Positions 8,119 to 18,649 of a stretch of DNA of 64,000 nucleotides are shown one piece after another (within the stretch, counting starts at the first letter, position 1; every line of letters begins with the position of its first letter). The translations under genes and the position numbers were made by a program. Below the pieces are notes generated by a model. It was not told the DNA's origin. It made no database searches and saw only the letters and a program-made list of their open reading frames with translations. Source of the stretch: Rosettibacter firmus. GTDB lineage: Bacteria > Bacteroidota > Ignavibacteria > Ignavibacteriales > Melioribacteraceae. Where the stretch lies: positions 434,001-498,000 of the forward strand of contig NZ_JAYKGJ010000001.1 in the NCBI RefSeq assembly GCF_036860695.1. Reading direction: 5' to 3'.

Positions 8119-10680
8119 ATGACTCCTTACGATGTTTTAAAAAATTTTTTTGGCTTTTCTGAATTTAAAGCTTATCAAAAGGAAATTATTGATTCAATAA
8201 TTAACGGAAATAATGTATTAGCTATTTTACCAACAGGTGGGGGTAAATCTCTGTGTTATCAAATTCCTGCTTTATTATCAAATTCTGTATCATTAGTTAT
8301 ATCACCATTGATTGCTTTAATGAAAGATCAGGTTGATTCATTAAATAAAAAAGGGAAAGTCGCAGCATTTATTAATAGTACTTTAAATCATAAGGAAATT
8401 CAATCGATATTAAATGAACTATCAACCAATAAAATTAAGTTACTTTATGTTTCTCCAGAAAAATTAGATAATATTCAATTTGCAGATATTATTAAATCTC
8501 TTCAACCTTCTTATCTTTTTGTTGATGAAGCACATTGCATTAGTGAATGGGGACATAACTTCAGACCAAGTTATAGAAAAATCAAGCAGTTTGCTGATTT
8601 TATAAATATTAAAAGAATTTCTGCATTTACAGCTACCGCTACTGAAGATGTTCGTAATGATATTATTGAACAATTGGGAATTATTGATGCTAAAGTTTTT
8701 GTCTATGGCTTCGAAAGAAAGAACTTATATCTTAACGTAATTAAAACGAAAGATAAAAAAGATATATTATTAAAACTCATCACTCCAGCATCTATACCTG
8801 CAATAATTTATACAGCCACAAGAAGTATAGCAGAAAATGTTCATGAATTTTTAAAACAAAAAAGAATTAAATCTGCATATTATCACGCTGGTTTAAATGC
8901 AGAAATGAGACGATTAATTCAAGATGATTTTCTGGAAGGTAGAATTAATCTTATTGTTGCTACAAATGCTTTTGGAATGGGAATAGATAAAAGTGATATT
9001 CGAACTGTAATACATTATAACTTTCCTTCTAATATCGAAAATTATTATCAAGAAATTGGTAGAGCTGGTCGTGATGGAAATCCATCAAATATTTTTTTGC
9101 TATTTGATGAGAAAGATATATCTATTCAGGAATACTTCATTAAAAATTCTATTCCACAAAAAGAACAGATAGAACTTGTTTACAATGCAATTTGTGATTA
9201 TGGTAATATTGCGTTAAGAAGTGTTTCTCAGAAAAATATTCCTATCGATCTAAATTTAATTTCATTTTTACAATCAAAAGGATTAAATAAGGCATTGATT
9301 GATGCTTCGATAAGAATTCTTGGTGAGTCTGGTTATATTAAGTATAATCCAGAAATATATAAAAATTACAAAGTGCAATTTTTAGTCGAACCTGACAAAT
9401 TGAACTCATTAATAAATAAAATTCAAGATAATGAATTAAAAGACTTAGTTTTATTACTTGTAAGAGATTATGGTAGTAATATTTTTCGTTACAGTGTGAA
9501 TATTAATCTTCTGAGATTATCAGAAATTCTTGGAGCTGATTCAAACAGTTTAATTGAATATCTTAAGTTACTCAACAATTCAAGTATTATTTCATATGAA
9601 GCTCCATCTCCCTATCCAACAGTTTCTCTCTCTAAACCGAGACTAAAAGGTAATGAATTAATTCTTGATTTAACAAAGACAAAAAAGTTAATAGAACATA
9701 ATAAAATTAAGCTCGAAAAAATATTGGGCTATATTCAAACTACTGAATGTCGATTCTCATATATCTTAAATTATTTTGGTGAATTTAAAGACAACTATAA
9801 ATGTGGAAGATGCGATAATTGTTCGGGAAGAACATTCAAATTATCCGATGATGAATTTCTACGAAACCACATTCTTCTTACTCTTGAAGAAATTAAAAAA
9901 CCAATCGATAAAAAAGAGTTAATAAAAATTCTACTTGGCAAAGATTTGAAATATCAGCACATTTCTACTTATGGTTCTTGTGAACTTTTTTCTACTATTG
10001 AAATAGATAATGTTCTATCCAATATGGAAATAGAAAAAGTAATAACATCCAAAAATGATTTAATTAATTATCAATCTTTTTCAAATTTATTAATCGACAG
10101 AGAAGTAGATATTCAAAAAAACTATGAAAGTGATTTAAAACTTTTCAACATATTAAGACAAATAAGAAAAGAAGTTGCAGAAAAATTTAATCAATCAGCA
10201 CAAATAATTTGTCCCGACAATATTTTAAGAGAAATTGCAAAGTTACGACCTCAAACCTATTCAGCATTTCTTGAAATTGATGGATTCAACAAAAGAATGT
10301 TTAACAAAATTGGAGAAGAATTTATTGCTGCAATAAAAGAATTTGAAAAAGATGAAAGTCTTTCTAATAAAATCAAAGAAAAAAATCTTCCACAAACTTC
10401 ATTTCAGATACTGGAATTAATACAAAAAAAGTATTCGTTAGAAGATATTGTTTCAATAACAAAGATTCCAGAATCTGTTCTTTCCATACAAATTGAAACA
10501 TTAATAGAAGCAATTCCTTCCTTAGAAATTGATTCTTTATTCGAAAAAGATGAGTTGAATGAAATCAATAATAAAATTGAAGCTGGCTTTACTGATCTTA
10601 AAGAATTAAGAAAAGCGTTGAATGAAAAAGTAAGTTATGCTAAACTTAGAATTGCTCTTGCAAAGAAAAGAGTTAATTAA
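8119..10680 (+). CDS. recQ: ATP-dependent DNA helicase RecQ, long C-terminal form
   Basis: This encodes 853 aa, longer than the roughly 600-aa E. coli enzyme. RecQ unwinds DNA 3'-5' in recombinational repair and replication-fork processing. Helicase motifs: LPTGGGKSLCYQIPA (Walker A, about residues 38-52), VDEAHCISEWGHNFRPSY (DEAH, about 136), ATNAFGMGIDKSDIR, and QEIGRAGRDG (motif VI). The zinc-binding region CGRCDNC at about residue 562 starts the RQC domain. An HRDC-like segment covers about 690-740 (NILREIAKLRPQTYSAFLEI). The last about 100 residues form a helical extension like the helix-turn-helix tail of long bacterial RecQs. No SD is obvious; the leader is A-rich. Confidence 0.95.
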   Translation: MTPYDVLKNFFGFSEFKAYQKEIIDSIINGNNVLAILPTGGGKSLCYQIPALLSNSVSLVISPLIALMKDQVDSLNKKGKVAAFINSTLNHKEIQSILNELSTNKIKLLYVSPEKLDNIQFADIIKSLQPSYLFVDEAHCISEWGHNFRPSYRKIKQFADFINIKRISAFTATATEDVRNDIIEQLGIIDAKVFVYGFERKNLYLNVIKTKDKKDILLKLITPASIPAIIYTATRSIAENVHEFLKQKRIKSAYYHAGLNAEMRRLIQDDFLEGRINLIVATNAFGMGIDKSDIRTVIHYNFPSNIENYYQEIGRAGRDGNPSNIFLLFDEKDISIQEYFIKNSIPQKEQIELVYNAICDYGNIALRSVSQKNIPIDLNLISFLQSKGLNKALIDASIRILGESGYIKYNPEIYKNYKVQFLVEPDKLNSLINKIQDNELKDLVLLLVRDYGSNIFRYSVNINLLRLSEILGADSNSLIEYLKLLNNSSIISYEAPSPYPTVSLSKPRLKGNELILDLTKTKKLIEHNKIKLEKILGYIQTTECRFSYILNYFGEFKDNYKCGRCDNCSGRTFKLSDDEFLRNHILLTLEEIKKPIDKKELIKILLGKDLKYQHISTYGSCELFSTIEIDNVLSNMEIEKVITSKNDLINYQSFSNLLIDREVDIQKNYESDLKLFNILRQIRKEVAEKFNQSAQIICPDNILREIAKLRPQTYSAFLEIDGFNKRMFNKIGEEFIAAIKEFEKDESLSNKIKEKNLPQTSFQILELIQKKYSLEDIVSITKIPESVLSIQIETLIEAIPSLEIDSLFEKDELNEINNKIEAGFTDLKELRKALNEKVSYAKLRIALAKKRVN

Positions 10681-10999
10681 TCACATTAGTATTTTTTAAA
10701 TCCTGCAGGTATGTATTAGCTTTTTTGAAAAAATTCTGCCACTTCTCAATGTCTGTTTTTAAATTTTTCAAATAGTTCTCAAATTCTTCTCTACTGGTAT
10801 TATATTTTTCATAAAGTTTTTTCTGATTTATCTTAAGTGAATCTAAATTATAAGAATATTTTTCTTCCAGTATGATATTTTCTACATAGATACGAATAGC
10901 AGTATCTTCATCAATTTTTTTTTCTGAGCAGTTAACAATTAAAAGCAGAATAGAAATAGCAAATAATACAATGTGATTATTTCTTTTTACTTGCTTCAA
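10673..10999 (-). CDS. Small lipoprotein, DUF4296-like
   Basis: About 108 aa from a TTG with AGAG upstream; a GTG six codons earlier is also possible, and there is no in-frame ATG near the start. The N-terminal helix NNHIVLFAISILLLIVNC ends in a plausible lipobox cysteine, so this is probably an outer-membrane or periplasmic lipoprotein. The mature part is helical (EDTAIRIYVENIILEEKYSY, then YEKYNTSREEFENYLKNL), matching the layout of Bacteroidota DUF4296 lipoproteins. It overlaps the end of the upstream rhomboid gene by 23 bp and the recQ 3' end by 8 bp (convergent). Function unknown. Confidence 0.6.
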   Translation of the reverse strand: MKQVKRNNHIVLFAISILLLIVNCSEKKIDEDTAIRIYVENIILEEKYSYNLDSLKINQKKLYEKYNTSREEFENYLKNLKTDIEKWQNFFKKANTYLQDLKNTNVIN

Positions 11000-11897
11000 A
11001 TAAAATTCTCTTTTCACGTTCGGTTAAATTTTTATAACCACTTTGGCTTATTTTATCGAGTATTCTATCAATTTCTTCCTGAGTAATTTCTTCCTCTTTG
11101 CTTTTTGAATCGATATCATAAAACTCTGCTTCTTCAATATCTTTTGAGAAGGATGGTTTTCTGAATCTTGAAGAAAATTTAAAATTAGATTTCTTATGAT
11201 ACGTGCTAAATATATTCCTAAATTGAAAGTCATATCTTCTATCGATAAGAATAAATAAAAATCCTGTAACAGCTCCACCAATGTGAGCAAGATGAGCTAC
11301 TAATGTTGGTTCGTTAACGGATAAGAATTCGATAACTACTAAGAATGCTATTAAATATTTTGCCTTAATTGGAATTAAGAAATATAAAAATATATATCTA
11401 TCAGGGAAAAACATTGCAAAGGCAATCATAATACCAAACACAGCACCAGATGCACCAATAGTTGGAGCCAATGATTCAGAAAATAAAGGTGCTAAAAATA
11501 ATTGAAATAGACCTGCACCAAATCCACACAGCAAATAATAAATTAAAAACTTTCTTGACCCAAGAATATTTTCCAATTCCATCCCGAACATCCAGAGCAT
11601 AAACATATTGAAAAGAATATGAGTGAAATCGCCGTGCATAAATTGATAAGTTAAAAATTGCCATATCTTAAAATTATATGGCATACCTGCACTATCAATA
11701 CCTGTAATAGGATTTAAAGCAAAATATCTATTTAAAATATACCAGCCTGGAACACCACCAAAACTGATACTATCAAAAATTATTTGTATCAGAAATACAC
11801 CAGCATTGATAATCAATAGATTTTTAATTACTGGTGGGAAAAAAGAAAATCCTCCAAAACCAGAAGGCCGATAATAATCTCTCGAATCTAAACTCAT
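10977..11897 (-). CDS. Rhomboid family intramembrane serine protease
   Basis: This encodes 306 aa with AAGGA before the ATG. Rhomboids cleave substrates within the membrane using a Ser-His dyad. Seen here: a first membrane helix (IKNLLIINAGVFLIQIIF), the FMHGDFTHILFNMFMLWMFG segment, the catalytic GASGAVFGIMIAFAMF motif (Ser in GASG), and AHLAHIGGAVTGFLFIL with the catalytic His. About 90 C-terminal residues are cytosolic, charged and lack the core fold (KSKEEEITQEEIDRILDKIS). This matches soluble tails in related Bacteroidota rhomboids. The downstream small lipoprotein overlaps its 3' end, so the two are probably cotranscribed. Confidence 0.93.
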   Translation of the reverse strand: MSLDSRDYYRPSGFGGFSFFPPVIKNLLIINAGVFLIQIIFDSISFGGVPGWYILNRYFALNPITGIDSAGMPYNFKIWQFLTYQFMHGDFTHILFNMFMLWMFGMELENILGSRKFLIYYLLCGFGAGLFQLFLAPLFSESLAPTIGASGAVFGIMIAFAMFFPDRYIFLYFLIPIKAKYLIAFLVVIEFLSVNEPTLVAHLAHIGGAVTGFLFILIDRRYDFQFRNIFSTYHKKSNFKFSSRFRKPSFSKDIEEAEFYDIDSKSKEEEITQEEIDRILDKISQSGYKNLTEREKRILFEASKKK

Positions 11898-12164
11898 ATA
11901 CTTCCTTATTTACAGTTCAACTATAAAATTATAATTTCTTTTCCAAAATATCCAAACCATTGTATTTTTTCTTTAATACATCGTACATAATGTTTTGATT
12001 TGTACTTAGGTAATCGAAGCTATAATTAAACTTTACTTGATTATTTGCAGTTATTATTATTTACTTTTTAGTATTTATAAACATAAAATTCTGAAATATA
12101 TTTTCACTTAATTAAAATAAAAATCTGCCAACAATTTTTAGTTTTTCTTAGGTAGTTTTTCAAA
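11898..12164. other. Intergenic region with a possible rhomboid promoter
   Basis: This AT-rich gap lies between the rhomboid start and the pgk terminator. On the minus strand a perfect TATAAT (11928-11933) sits about 30 nt upstream of the rhomboid ATG, with a weak TTGGAT 16 bp further upstream. No gene, RNA or repeat is otherwise visible. Confidence 0.4.
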
Positions 12165-12202
12165 CATTAATAAAAAAGAGCAAGAGTTATATCTTGCTCT
12201 TT
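12165..12202 (-). terminator. Rho-independent terminator of pgk
   Basis: An 11-bp perfect stem AAAGAGCAAGA / TCTTGCTCTTT (12175-12185 with 12192-12202) has a 6-nt loop and is followed on the minus strand by a T-run. It lies 6 bp beyond the pgk stop codon. Confidence 0.9.
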
Positions 12203-12208
12203 CTTTGA

Positions 12209-13408
12209 TTAATTATCATCGTTTAATGCCGCAACTCCAGGAAGAACCTTCCCTTCCAAAAATTCAAGTGAAGCACCACCACCTGTTGATACATGTGATA
12301 CTTTATCTTCGAGTCCAGCTTTTTTAATAGCAGCTGCTGAGTCACCACCACCAATAATTGTTATAGCACCTTTTTCAGTTGCTTCTGCCAGAGCTTTTGC
12401 AATTGCTTCGGTACCTTTTGCAAAATTATCAAATTCAAATACACCAAGTGGACCATTCCAGATAATTGTTTTACTTTCAAGAATTACTTTTCGGAATTCT
12501 TCAATAGTTTTAGGTCCAATATCAAGTCCCATTTTATCTGATGGAATTTTATCTGAATCAACAATCATTGAAGGTGATTCATTTTTAAATTCAGAAGCAA
12601 CTACATTATCAACAGGTAATAAAACTTTTGCACTGGACTTTTTGAATTTTTCGAGCATTTCTTTTGCTAATTCAAGTTTTTCTTCTTCGAGAAGAGAAGT
12701 TCCAATTTCATATCCCATTGCTTTATAAAAAGTATAAGCCATTCCACCACCAATTAAAAGGTTATCAACTTTTGGTAATAAATTTTCAATAACATCAATC
12801 TTACCAGAAATTTTAGAACCTCCAAGTATTGCAGTAAATGGTCTTACAGGATTAGCAATTGCTTCTCCAAGATAATTTAATTCTTTCTGCATAAGATAAC
12901 CTGCAGCACATACTTTAATAAATTTTGTAACACCTTCGGTCGAAGCATGAGCTCTATGTGCACTTCCAAAAGCATCGTTAATATATACATCTCCCAGTTC
13001 TGCTAATTGCTGAGCAAAAGCAGGATCATTTTTTTCTTCTTCGGCATGGAACCGTAAATTTTCTAAAAGCAAAACTTCTCCTTCTTTCAATGAATCAACA
13101 ATCGCTTTAACCTGTTCGCCAACACAATCAGGAGCAAATTTCACTTCCATATCAAGCAATTCACCTAAACGAACTGCAACAGGTTTTAATGTATACTTTG
13201 GATTAGGAGCTCCTTTAGGTCTTCCAAGATGACTCATTAAAATGCATTTACCACCTTCATTAATGATCTTCTTAATAGTTGGTAAAGCAGCTGTAATTCT
13301 CAGGTCATCAGTAATATTCATGTTTTCATCGTAAGGGACATTAAAATCAACACGAACAAGAACTCGCTGTCCTTTTAGATTAACTTTGTCAATACTCAGT
13401 TTTTTCAT
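12209..13408 (-). CDS. pgk: Phosphoglycerate kinase
   Basis: This encodes 399 aa, the usual bacterial length. The enzyme makes ATP and 3-phosphoglycerate from 1,3-bisphosphoglycerate in glycolysis. Signatures: [20 protein letters not shown] at the N-terminus, [77 protein letters not shown], the [14 protein letters not shown] segment, and [15 protein letters not shown] with [21 protein letters not shown] lies upstream of the ATG. It follows gapA on the same strand, but a terminator lies between them. Confidence 0.98.
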   Translation of the reverse strand: MKKLSIDKVNLKGQRVLVRVDFNVPYDENMNITDDLRITAALPTIKKIINEGGKCILMSHLGRPKGAPNPKYTLKPVAVRLGELLDMEVKFAPDCVGEQVKAIVDSLKEGEVLLLENLRFHAEEEKNDPAFAQQLAELGDVYINDAFGSAHRAHASTEGVTKFIKVCAAGYLMQKELNYLGEAIANPVRPFTAILGGSKISGKIDVIENLLPKVDNLLIGGGMAYTFYKAMGYEIGTSLLEEEKLELAKEMLEKFKKSSAKVLLPVDNVVASEFKNESPSMIVDSDKIPSDKMGLDIGPKTIEEFRKVILESKTIIWNGPLGVFEFDNFAKGTEAIAKALAEATEKGAITIIGGGDSAAAIKKAGLEDKVSHVSTGGGASLEFLEGKVLPGVAALNDDN

Positions 13409-13470
13409 TTTAATCCTCCTGTTTTGGGATTTTTCTGATTCGAAAATTAGAAGATAGTAACAATATATAC

Positions 13471-13508
13471 AAAAAAGACGCAGCCGATATAATTCGGACT
13501 GCGTCTTT
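13471..13508 (-). terminator. Hairpin terminator between gapA and pgk
   Basis: A 10-bp stem AAAGACGCAG / CTGCGTCTTT (13474-13483 with 13499-13508) is extended by CCGA/TCGG inside, and TTTTTT follows on the minus strand. It sits 17 bp past the gapA stop. As no strong promoter is visible between it and pgk, pgk is probably fed by read-through. Confidence 0.88.
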
Positions 13509-13525
13509 ACAAAGTTTTTATAATA

Positions 13526-14611
<1,086 letters not shown>

Positions 14612-14632
14612 TTAATGTAAAATTTGGCTTGC

Positions 14633-14661
14633 AATATAGTTAATAATTAAAGAATTTTCAA
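14633..14661 (-). promoter_or_regulatory. gapA: Sigma-70-type promoter of gapA
   Basis: On the minus strand TTGAAA (14656-14661) and TATATT (14633-14638) are separated by 17 bp. The predicted start lies about 35 nt before the gapA ATG. Confidence 0.75.
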
Positions 14662-14825
14662 TTTACAAACATAATTATTTTAATAATTTTAGTTAAATAC
14701 TGAATTTAACTTATAAAATAAGGGATATTTGCTTTTTACTCTTTTATTTTTTTGAAAAAAGAGATTTGTGATAAATTTAAAAAAGTTTATTTTTCAACTT
14801 GAATAAATAAAATTACTTGGATTGA

Positions 14826-15509
14826 ATGATGAACACCTCTGAGTTTTTATCATTTGTACCAATATTTTCTGAACTTCCGACTGATGAATTAATAAAAATT
14901 GAAAAAATAGGAAGCAAAAAAAAATATTTAAAAAATGAAATTATTCTAAAGGAAGACGAAGCTGGAACAGCACTTTTTGTTATTGTATCAGGTAAAGTTA
15001 AAGTCGCGAGAACAAGTGCTGATGGAAAAGAAGTAATATTAACTATCTTATGTGAGAATGATTTTTTTGGAGAGATGGCAATATTAGATGGACAAACTCG
15101 TTCGGCTACAGTAATTGCTATGGAAGACACTGAACTATTTATAATTCAGAGAAATGATTTCTTAAATCTTTTATCAACACATCCTGAAGTATCAATAGCA
15201 TTACTTCAGGAATTAACAAAAAGATTAAGAGCTGCTGATGTTAAAATTAAAGCTCTCTCTCTTAAAGATGCAGAAGGTAAAGTTGCAACCGTTCTTCTTC
15301 AATTAGCTGATGATATTGGAAAAATTAAACATGGTCAGGTTGAATTAGAAAATTTACCTAATCAACAAGATTTAGCAAATATGGCAGGTACATCTCGAGA
15401 AACAATATCAAGAACATTACATGCATTTGCTAAAAAAGGTCTAATTGAAATTGACGGTTCCAAAATTCGTATTATTGATTATGAAAAATTTAAGGAACTT
15501 TACAGTTAA
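14826..15509 (+). CDS. Crp/Fnr family transcriptional regulator
   Basis: This encodes 227 aa; two adjacent ATGs make residue 1 or 2 the start. An N-terminal cyclic-nucleotide-binding-like domain covers about residues 10-125 (EIILKEDEAGTALFVIVSGK, then GKEVILTILCENDFFGEMAI and LDGQTRSATVIA). A linking helix and a winged HTH follow (LPNQQDLANMAGTSRETISR, about 180-200). No N-terminal cysteine cluster is present, so an FNR-type iron-sulfur oxygen sensor is unlikely; the ligand is unknown. The stop codon overlaps the start of the downstream PHP gene by one base, so the two are translationally coupled. It is divergent from gapA. Confidence 0.9.
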   Translation: MMNTSEFLSFVPIFSELPTDELIKIEKIGSKKKYLKNEIILKEDEAGTALFVIVSGKVKVARTSADGKEVILTILCENDFFGEMAILDGQTRSATVIAMEDTELFIIQRNDFLNLLSTHPEVSIALLQELTKRLRAADVKIKALSLKDAEGKVATVLLQLADDIGKIKHGQVELENLPNQQDLANMAGTSRETISRTLHAFAKKGLIEIDGSKIRIIDYEKFKELYS

Positions 15510-16339
15510 TGTCACTTAAAGTCGATTTGCATATTCATACAGTATATTCAGATGGTGTTTATACTCCTTTTGAAATAATAGAAAAAGCTCACCAATCAGG
15601 TTTAAGTATTATAAGCATTACAGATCACGATAGTGTTAATGGAATTAAAGAAGCAATAAATTATGGAAAAGAAAAAGGTATTGAAGTAATTCCTGGCTTA
15701 GAACTCAGTACCGATTTAGAAGATAAGGAAGTGCATCTGCTTGCATATTTTATTGATTATGAAAATGAAGAATTATTGAAATACCTAAACTTTTTTCGAG
15801 AAGAAAGATTATATCGTGCAAAAAGGATTATTCAGAAACTTCGTAATCTTGGTTTATCTATAACAATAGATGATGTAATAGATAGAGCAAAAAATTCTGC
15901 AATTGGTCGACCACATATTGCTTATACACTTGTAGATCTTGGATTAGTAAAAAATTATACCGAAGCATTCGAAAAATATTTAGGGGATAATTGTCCAGCA
16001 TACGAAAGAAAAATTCACATCTCACCAACAAGTGCATTAAAACTTATTAACGAAGTTGGTGGCCTTTCATTTATTGCTCATCCTGGATATATGAAAGAAT
16101 CTATTCTACTTAACATAATTAAAGCAGGAATTGATGGAATTGAAGTAATACATCCAAGTCACAACGAAAATCAGATTAACTTTTATCGTGGTATTGTAAA
16201 TCAATATTGTCTTTTAGAAACAGGTGGTTCAGATTTTCACGGTGGAAAAAAGAACGATGAAGAGAACTTTGGAAAATTCACAATCTCACTTAATCAAGTT
16301 GAAGCAATGAGAAAAATGCTTCTAAGAAATACTGCATAA
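15509..16339 (+). CDS. PHP-domain phosphoesterase (TrpH / RNase AM type)
   Basis: This encodes 276 aa. PHP domains bind a trinuclear metal centre and hydrolyse phosphoesters. E. coli TrpH/YciV-type members act as 3',5'-nucleotide phosphatases or 5'-3' RNA exonucleases. Metal ligands are visible: VDLHIHTVYSDG (HxH), SITDHDSVNGI, a glutamate in IPGLELST, HLLAYFIDY, the insertion helix GRPHIAYTLVDLGL, FIAHPGYMKE, EVIHPSHNE and TGGSDFHGG. It is coupled by a 1-bp overlap to the Crp/Fnr gene. The specific substrate cannot be deduced. Confidence 0.88.
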   Translation: MSLKVDLHIHTVYSDGVYTPFEIIEKAHQSGLSIISITDHDSVNGIKEAINYGKEKGIEVIPGLELSTDLEDKEVHLLAYFIDYENEELLKYLNFFREERLYRAKRIIQKLRNLGLSITIDDVIDRAKNSAIGRPHIAYTLVDLGLVKNYTEAFEKYLGDNCPAYERKIHISPTSALKLINEVGGLSFIAHPGYMKESILLNIIKAGIDGIEVIHPSHNENQINFYRGIVNQYCLLETGGSDFHGGKKNDEENFGKFTISLNQVEAMRKMLLRNTA

Positions 16340-16440
16340 TTTATTTTCTTTTGCACTTCTTATTTATAACAAAAAAATTCTAAATTTGACAAACAGTTTA
16401 TTCCTAATAGTGAAATTATATCCTTAATCAAAGAGGATTT

Positions 16441-18648
16441 ATGAAAAATTTATTATTAATATCAGTTATTTTATTGTCTTCATTAAAAGCTCAAAATATT
16501 GGTGAATGGAAAATTTTTTCCGATATGAAAGATGTTCAAGCAATAACAAAAACAAATGATGGAATATGGGCTGCTACTACAGGAGGAGCATTTAAATATA
16601 ATTTTTTAGATGAATCTATCATTACATTAACAAAAGCAGAAAAATTAAATAGCCAGATTTTGACAGCAATAAATGTTGATAACGATGGTAAAATATGGTT
16701 TGGTACTTTCGAAGGATACATAATTTCATATAATCCCATTGAGCAATCAGTAAAAAACATACTTGATATTTATAAATCTGGTAAATCACAAAAAAGAATT
16801 AATAATATTTATACAAAAAGTGATACGATTATTGTATCAACAGATTTTGGATTGGTTTTAATAAACTCCAGAAACTATTTTCTTTATGATACTTTTTTGA
16901 AATTGGGAGATTTTCCTTCAGAGTTAAAAATTAAATCTGCTATAAAAACTTCATTAATCTATGCATGCACTGTTAATGGCATTGCTATTCAAAAGCCAGG
17001 CACTATCAATTTATCTGCACCAGAATCCTGGCTTACTTTTAAACTTTATAGTGATATTCCAGCTTCTTCGATAAATAAAATTGTAGAGTGGAATAATAAA
17101 ATTTTAATTGCTACTGATAATGGAATATTCTTATTCGAAAATAATAAGTGGAATTCATTTCTTCTTCAAGAGAATAATGTTAATGATATTTATGCAAACG
17201 GAAATAATCTTTTTATAATTACAAATAATTCCTTATATCAATATTCTGATAATGAATTAAAAATAATTTACGAAGATTTTTCCAGTACATTTACTTCTGT
17301 AATTTATGGTAATTCAAAAATTTATATCGGCTCTAACAAAGGCTTAATTGAAATAAATGGGAACACAATTAAGGAAATATCACCAGAAGGTCCACCTAAA
17401 AATTTGTTTATCAATTTAGCTGTTGATGGTAATAGCAATCTCTGGGTAGCAACAGGTAAAGATGGAGCTGGTATTGGTTTTATGAAATTTGATGGAGAGA
17501 AGTGGACATTATTCAATAAACAAAATTATCCACAACTACCATCAAACGATTATTTCAATGTATACGCTGGATTTGATAATACGATCTATCTTGCAAATTG
17601 GGGTAATGGAATTACAATTTTTAAGGACGGCAATATTGAAGTTTACAAAAAAGACAATAGTCCTCTTATAGGAATTTCAAAAGACACAAATTTTATCGCA
17701 ATACCAGATATTAAACAGGATTCAAAAGGAAATGTGTGGATTGCAAATTCAGAAACTATAAGTAGAAAATTATTAAGTGTATTTACAAAAGAAAAAAAAT
17801 GGTATAGTTATTCATTTATTAATCCAACATTAACAGAAAATGATGTAATATTTAAATTAGTAATAGATCAATATGACACAAAATGGTTCTTACTGTTGAA
17901 AGGTCAACTTGGACTCTATTATTTTAATGAAAACGGAACTTTTGAAAATCTTAATGATGACAAATATGGATATTTAGGCACAAACAATGGTTTAATATCA
18001 GAGGTTGTTACCGCATTGGCAGTAGATAAAAGAGGTCAGCTTTGGATTGGAACTAATAAAGGCATGAATTTTATTCCCGAGCCTTCAAATCCAAGAATTT
18101 CAGATATCACAATACCATCATTAAGAAATCAAAGTATCACTTGTATTGCAGTCGATGCTCTGGATCTCAAATGGGTTGGTACAAAGAATGGTATTTTTGT
18201 ATTATCATCCGATGGTTTGCAACTATTAGAACGTTATACATCAAGTAATAGTCCATTACCAGATGATGATATTAGAAGCATAGCCATTGATGAAATAAAA
18301 GGTAGAGTGTATATAGGTACAGATTATGGTCTGGTAATGATACAAACAAGTTCAATAAAACCAGTTGATAGTTTCAATGAACTTTTTGTGTATCCCAATC
18401 CATTCACCTTAGAAGGGAAAAATAATTACGTAACAATAGATGGATTGATAAGAAATTCTCTTATAAAAATTATTGATATAAACGGGAACCTAATTAAAAG
18501 TATTAAAACTCCCGGGGGAAAAATTGCTTTATGGGATGGAACGGATGCAAATGGTAATTTAGTAGGAAGTGGTATCTATATTATTATTGCATATGATGAA
18601 GAAGCAAATAATGTAGCAACTGGAAAAATTGCTGTAATCAGAAAATAA
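16441..18648 (+). CDS. Secreted two-component-type propeller protein with type IX C-terminal domain
   Basis: This encodes 735 aa with a strong AAAGAGG before the ATG. Residues 1-18 are a signal peptide ending in LKAQ. The body is built of propeller blades with the Reg_prop signature W-x-G-T/A-x-x-G: GIWAATTGGAFKY, IWFGTFEGYI, LWVATGKDGAG, LWIGTNKGMNF, KWVGTKNGIFVL and VYIGTDYGLVMI. The last about 85 residues form an FlgD/CTD-like Ig module (VYPNPFTLEGKN to TGKIAVIRK), the sorting signal of type IX secretion. The layout recalls PorZ of Porphyromonas gingivalis, a propeller partner of the PorU sortase, but sequence alone does not prove this. It precedes the ABC-F gene by 1 bp. Confidence 0.82.
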   Translation: MKNLLLISVILLSSLKAQNIGEWKIFSDMKDVQAITKTNDGIWAATTGGAFKYNFLDESIITLTKAEKLNSQILTAINVDNDGKIWFGTFEGYIISYNPIEQSVKNILDIYKSGKSQKRINNIYTKSDTIIVSTDFGLVLINSRNYFLYDTFLKLGDFPSELKIKSAIKTSLIYACTVNGIAIQKPGTINLSAPESWLTFKLYSDIPASSINKIVEWNNKILIATDNGIFLFENNKWNSFLLQENNVNDIYANGNNLFIITNNSLYQYSDNELKIIYEDFSSTFTSVIYGNSKIYIGSNKGLIEINGNTIKEISPEGPPKNLFINLAVDGNSNLWVATGKDGAGIGFMKFDGEKWTLFNKQNYPQLPSNDYFNVYAGFDNTIYLANWGNGITIFKDGNIEVYKKDNSPLIGISKDTNFIAIPDIKQDSKGNVWIANSETISRKLLSVFTKEKKWYSYSFINPTLTENDVIFKLVIDQYDTKWFLLLKGQLGLYYFNENGTFENLNDDKYGYLGTNNGLISEVVTALAVDKRGQLWIGTNKGMNFIPEPSNPRISDITIPSLRNQSITCIAVDALDLKWVGTKNGIFVLSSDGLQLLERYTSSNSPLPDDDIRSIAIDEIKGRVYIGTDYGLVMIQTSSIKPVDSFNELFVYPNPFTLEGKNNYVTIDGLIRNSLIKIIDINGNLIKSIKTPGGKIALWDGTDANGNLVGSGIYIIIAYDEEANNVATGKIAVIRK

Positions 18649-18649
18649 A

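Noticed and set aside
14662-14825. Crp/Fnr operator (TGTGA or TTGAT palindrome) between gapA and the regulator gene
   Set aside because: A TTGTGAT half-site is present, but no matching second half at the right spacing.
16386-16410. TTGACA before the propeller gene as a promoter
   Set aside because: No acceptable -10 lies 16-18 bp downstream; the nearest candidates are 13 or 23 bp away.
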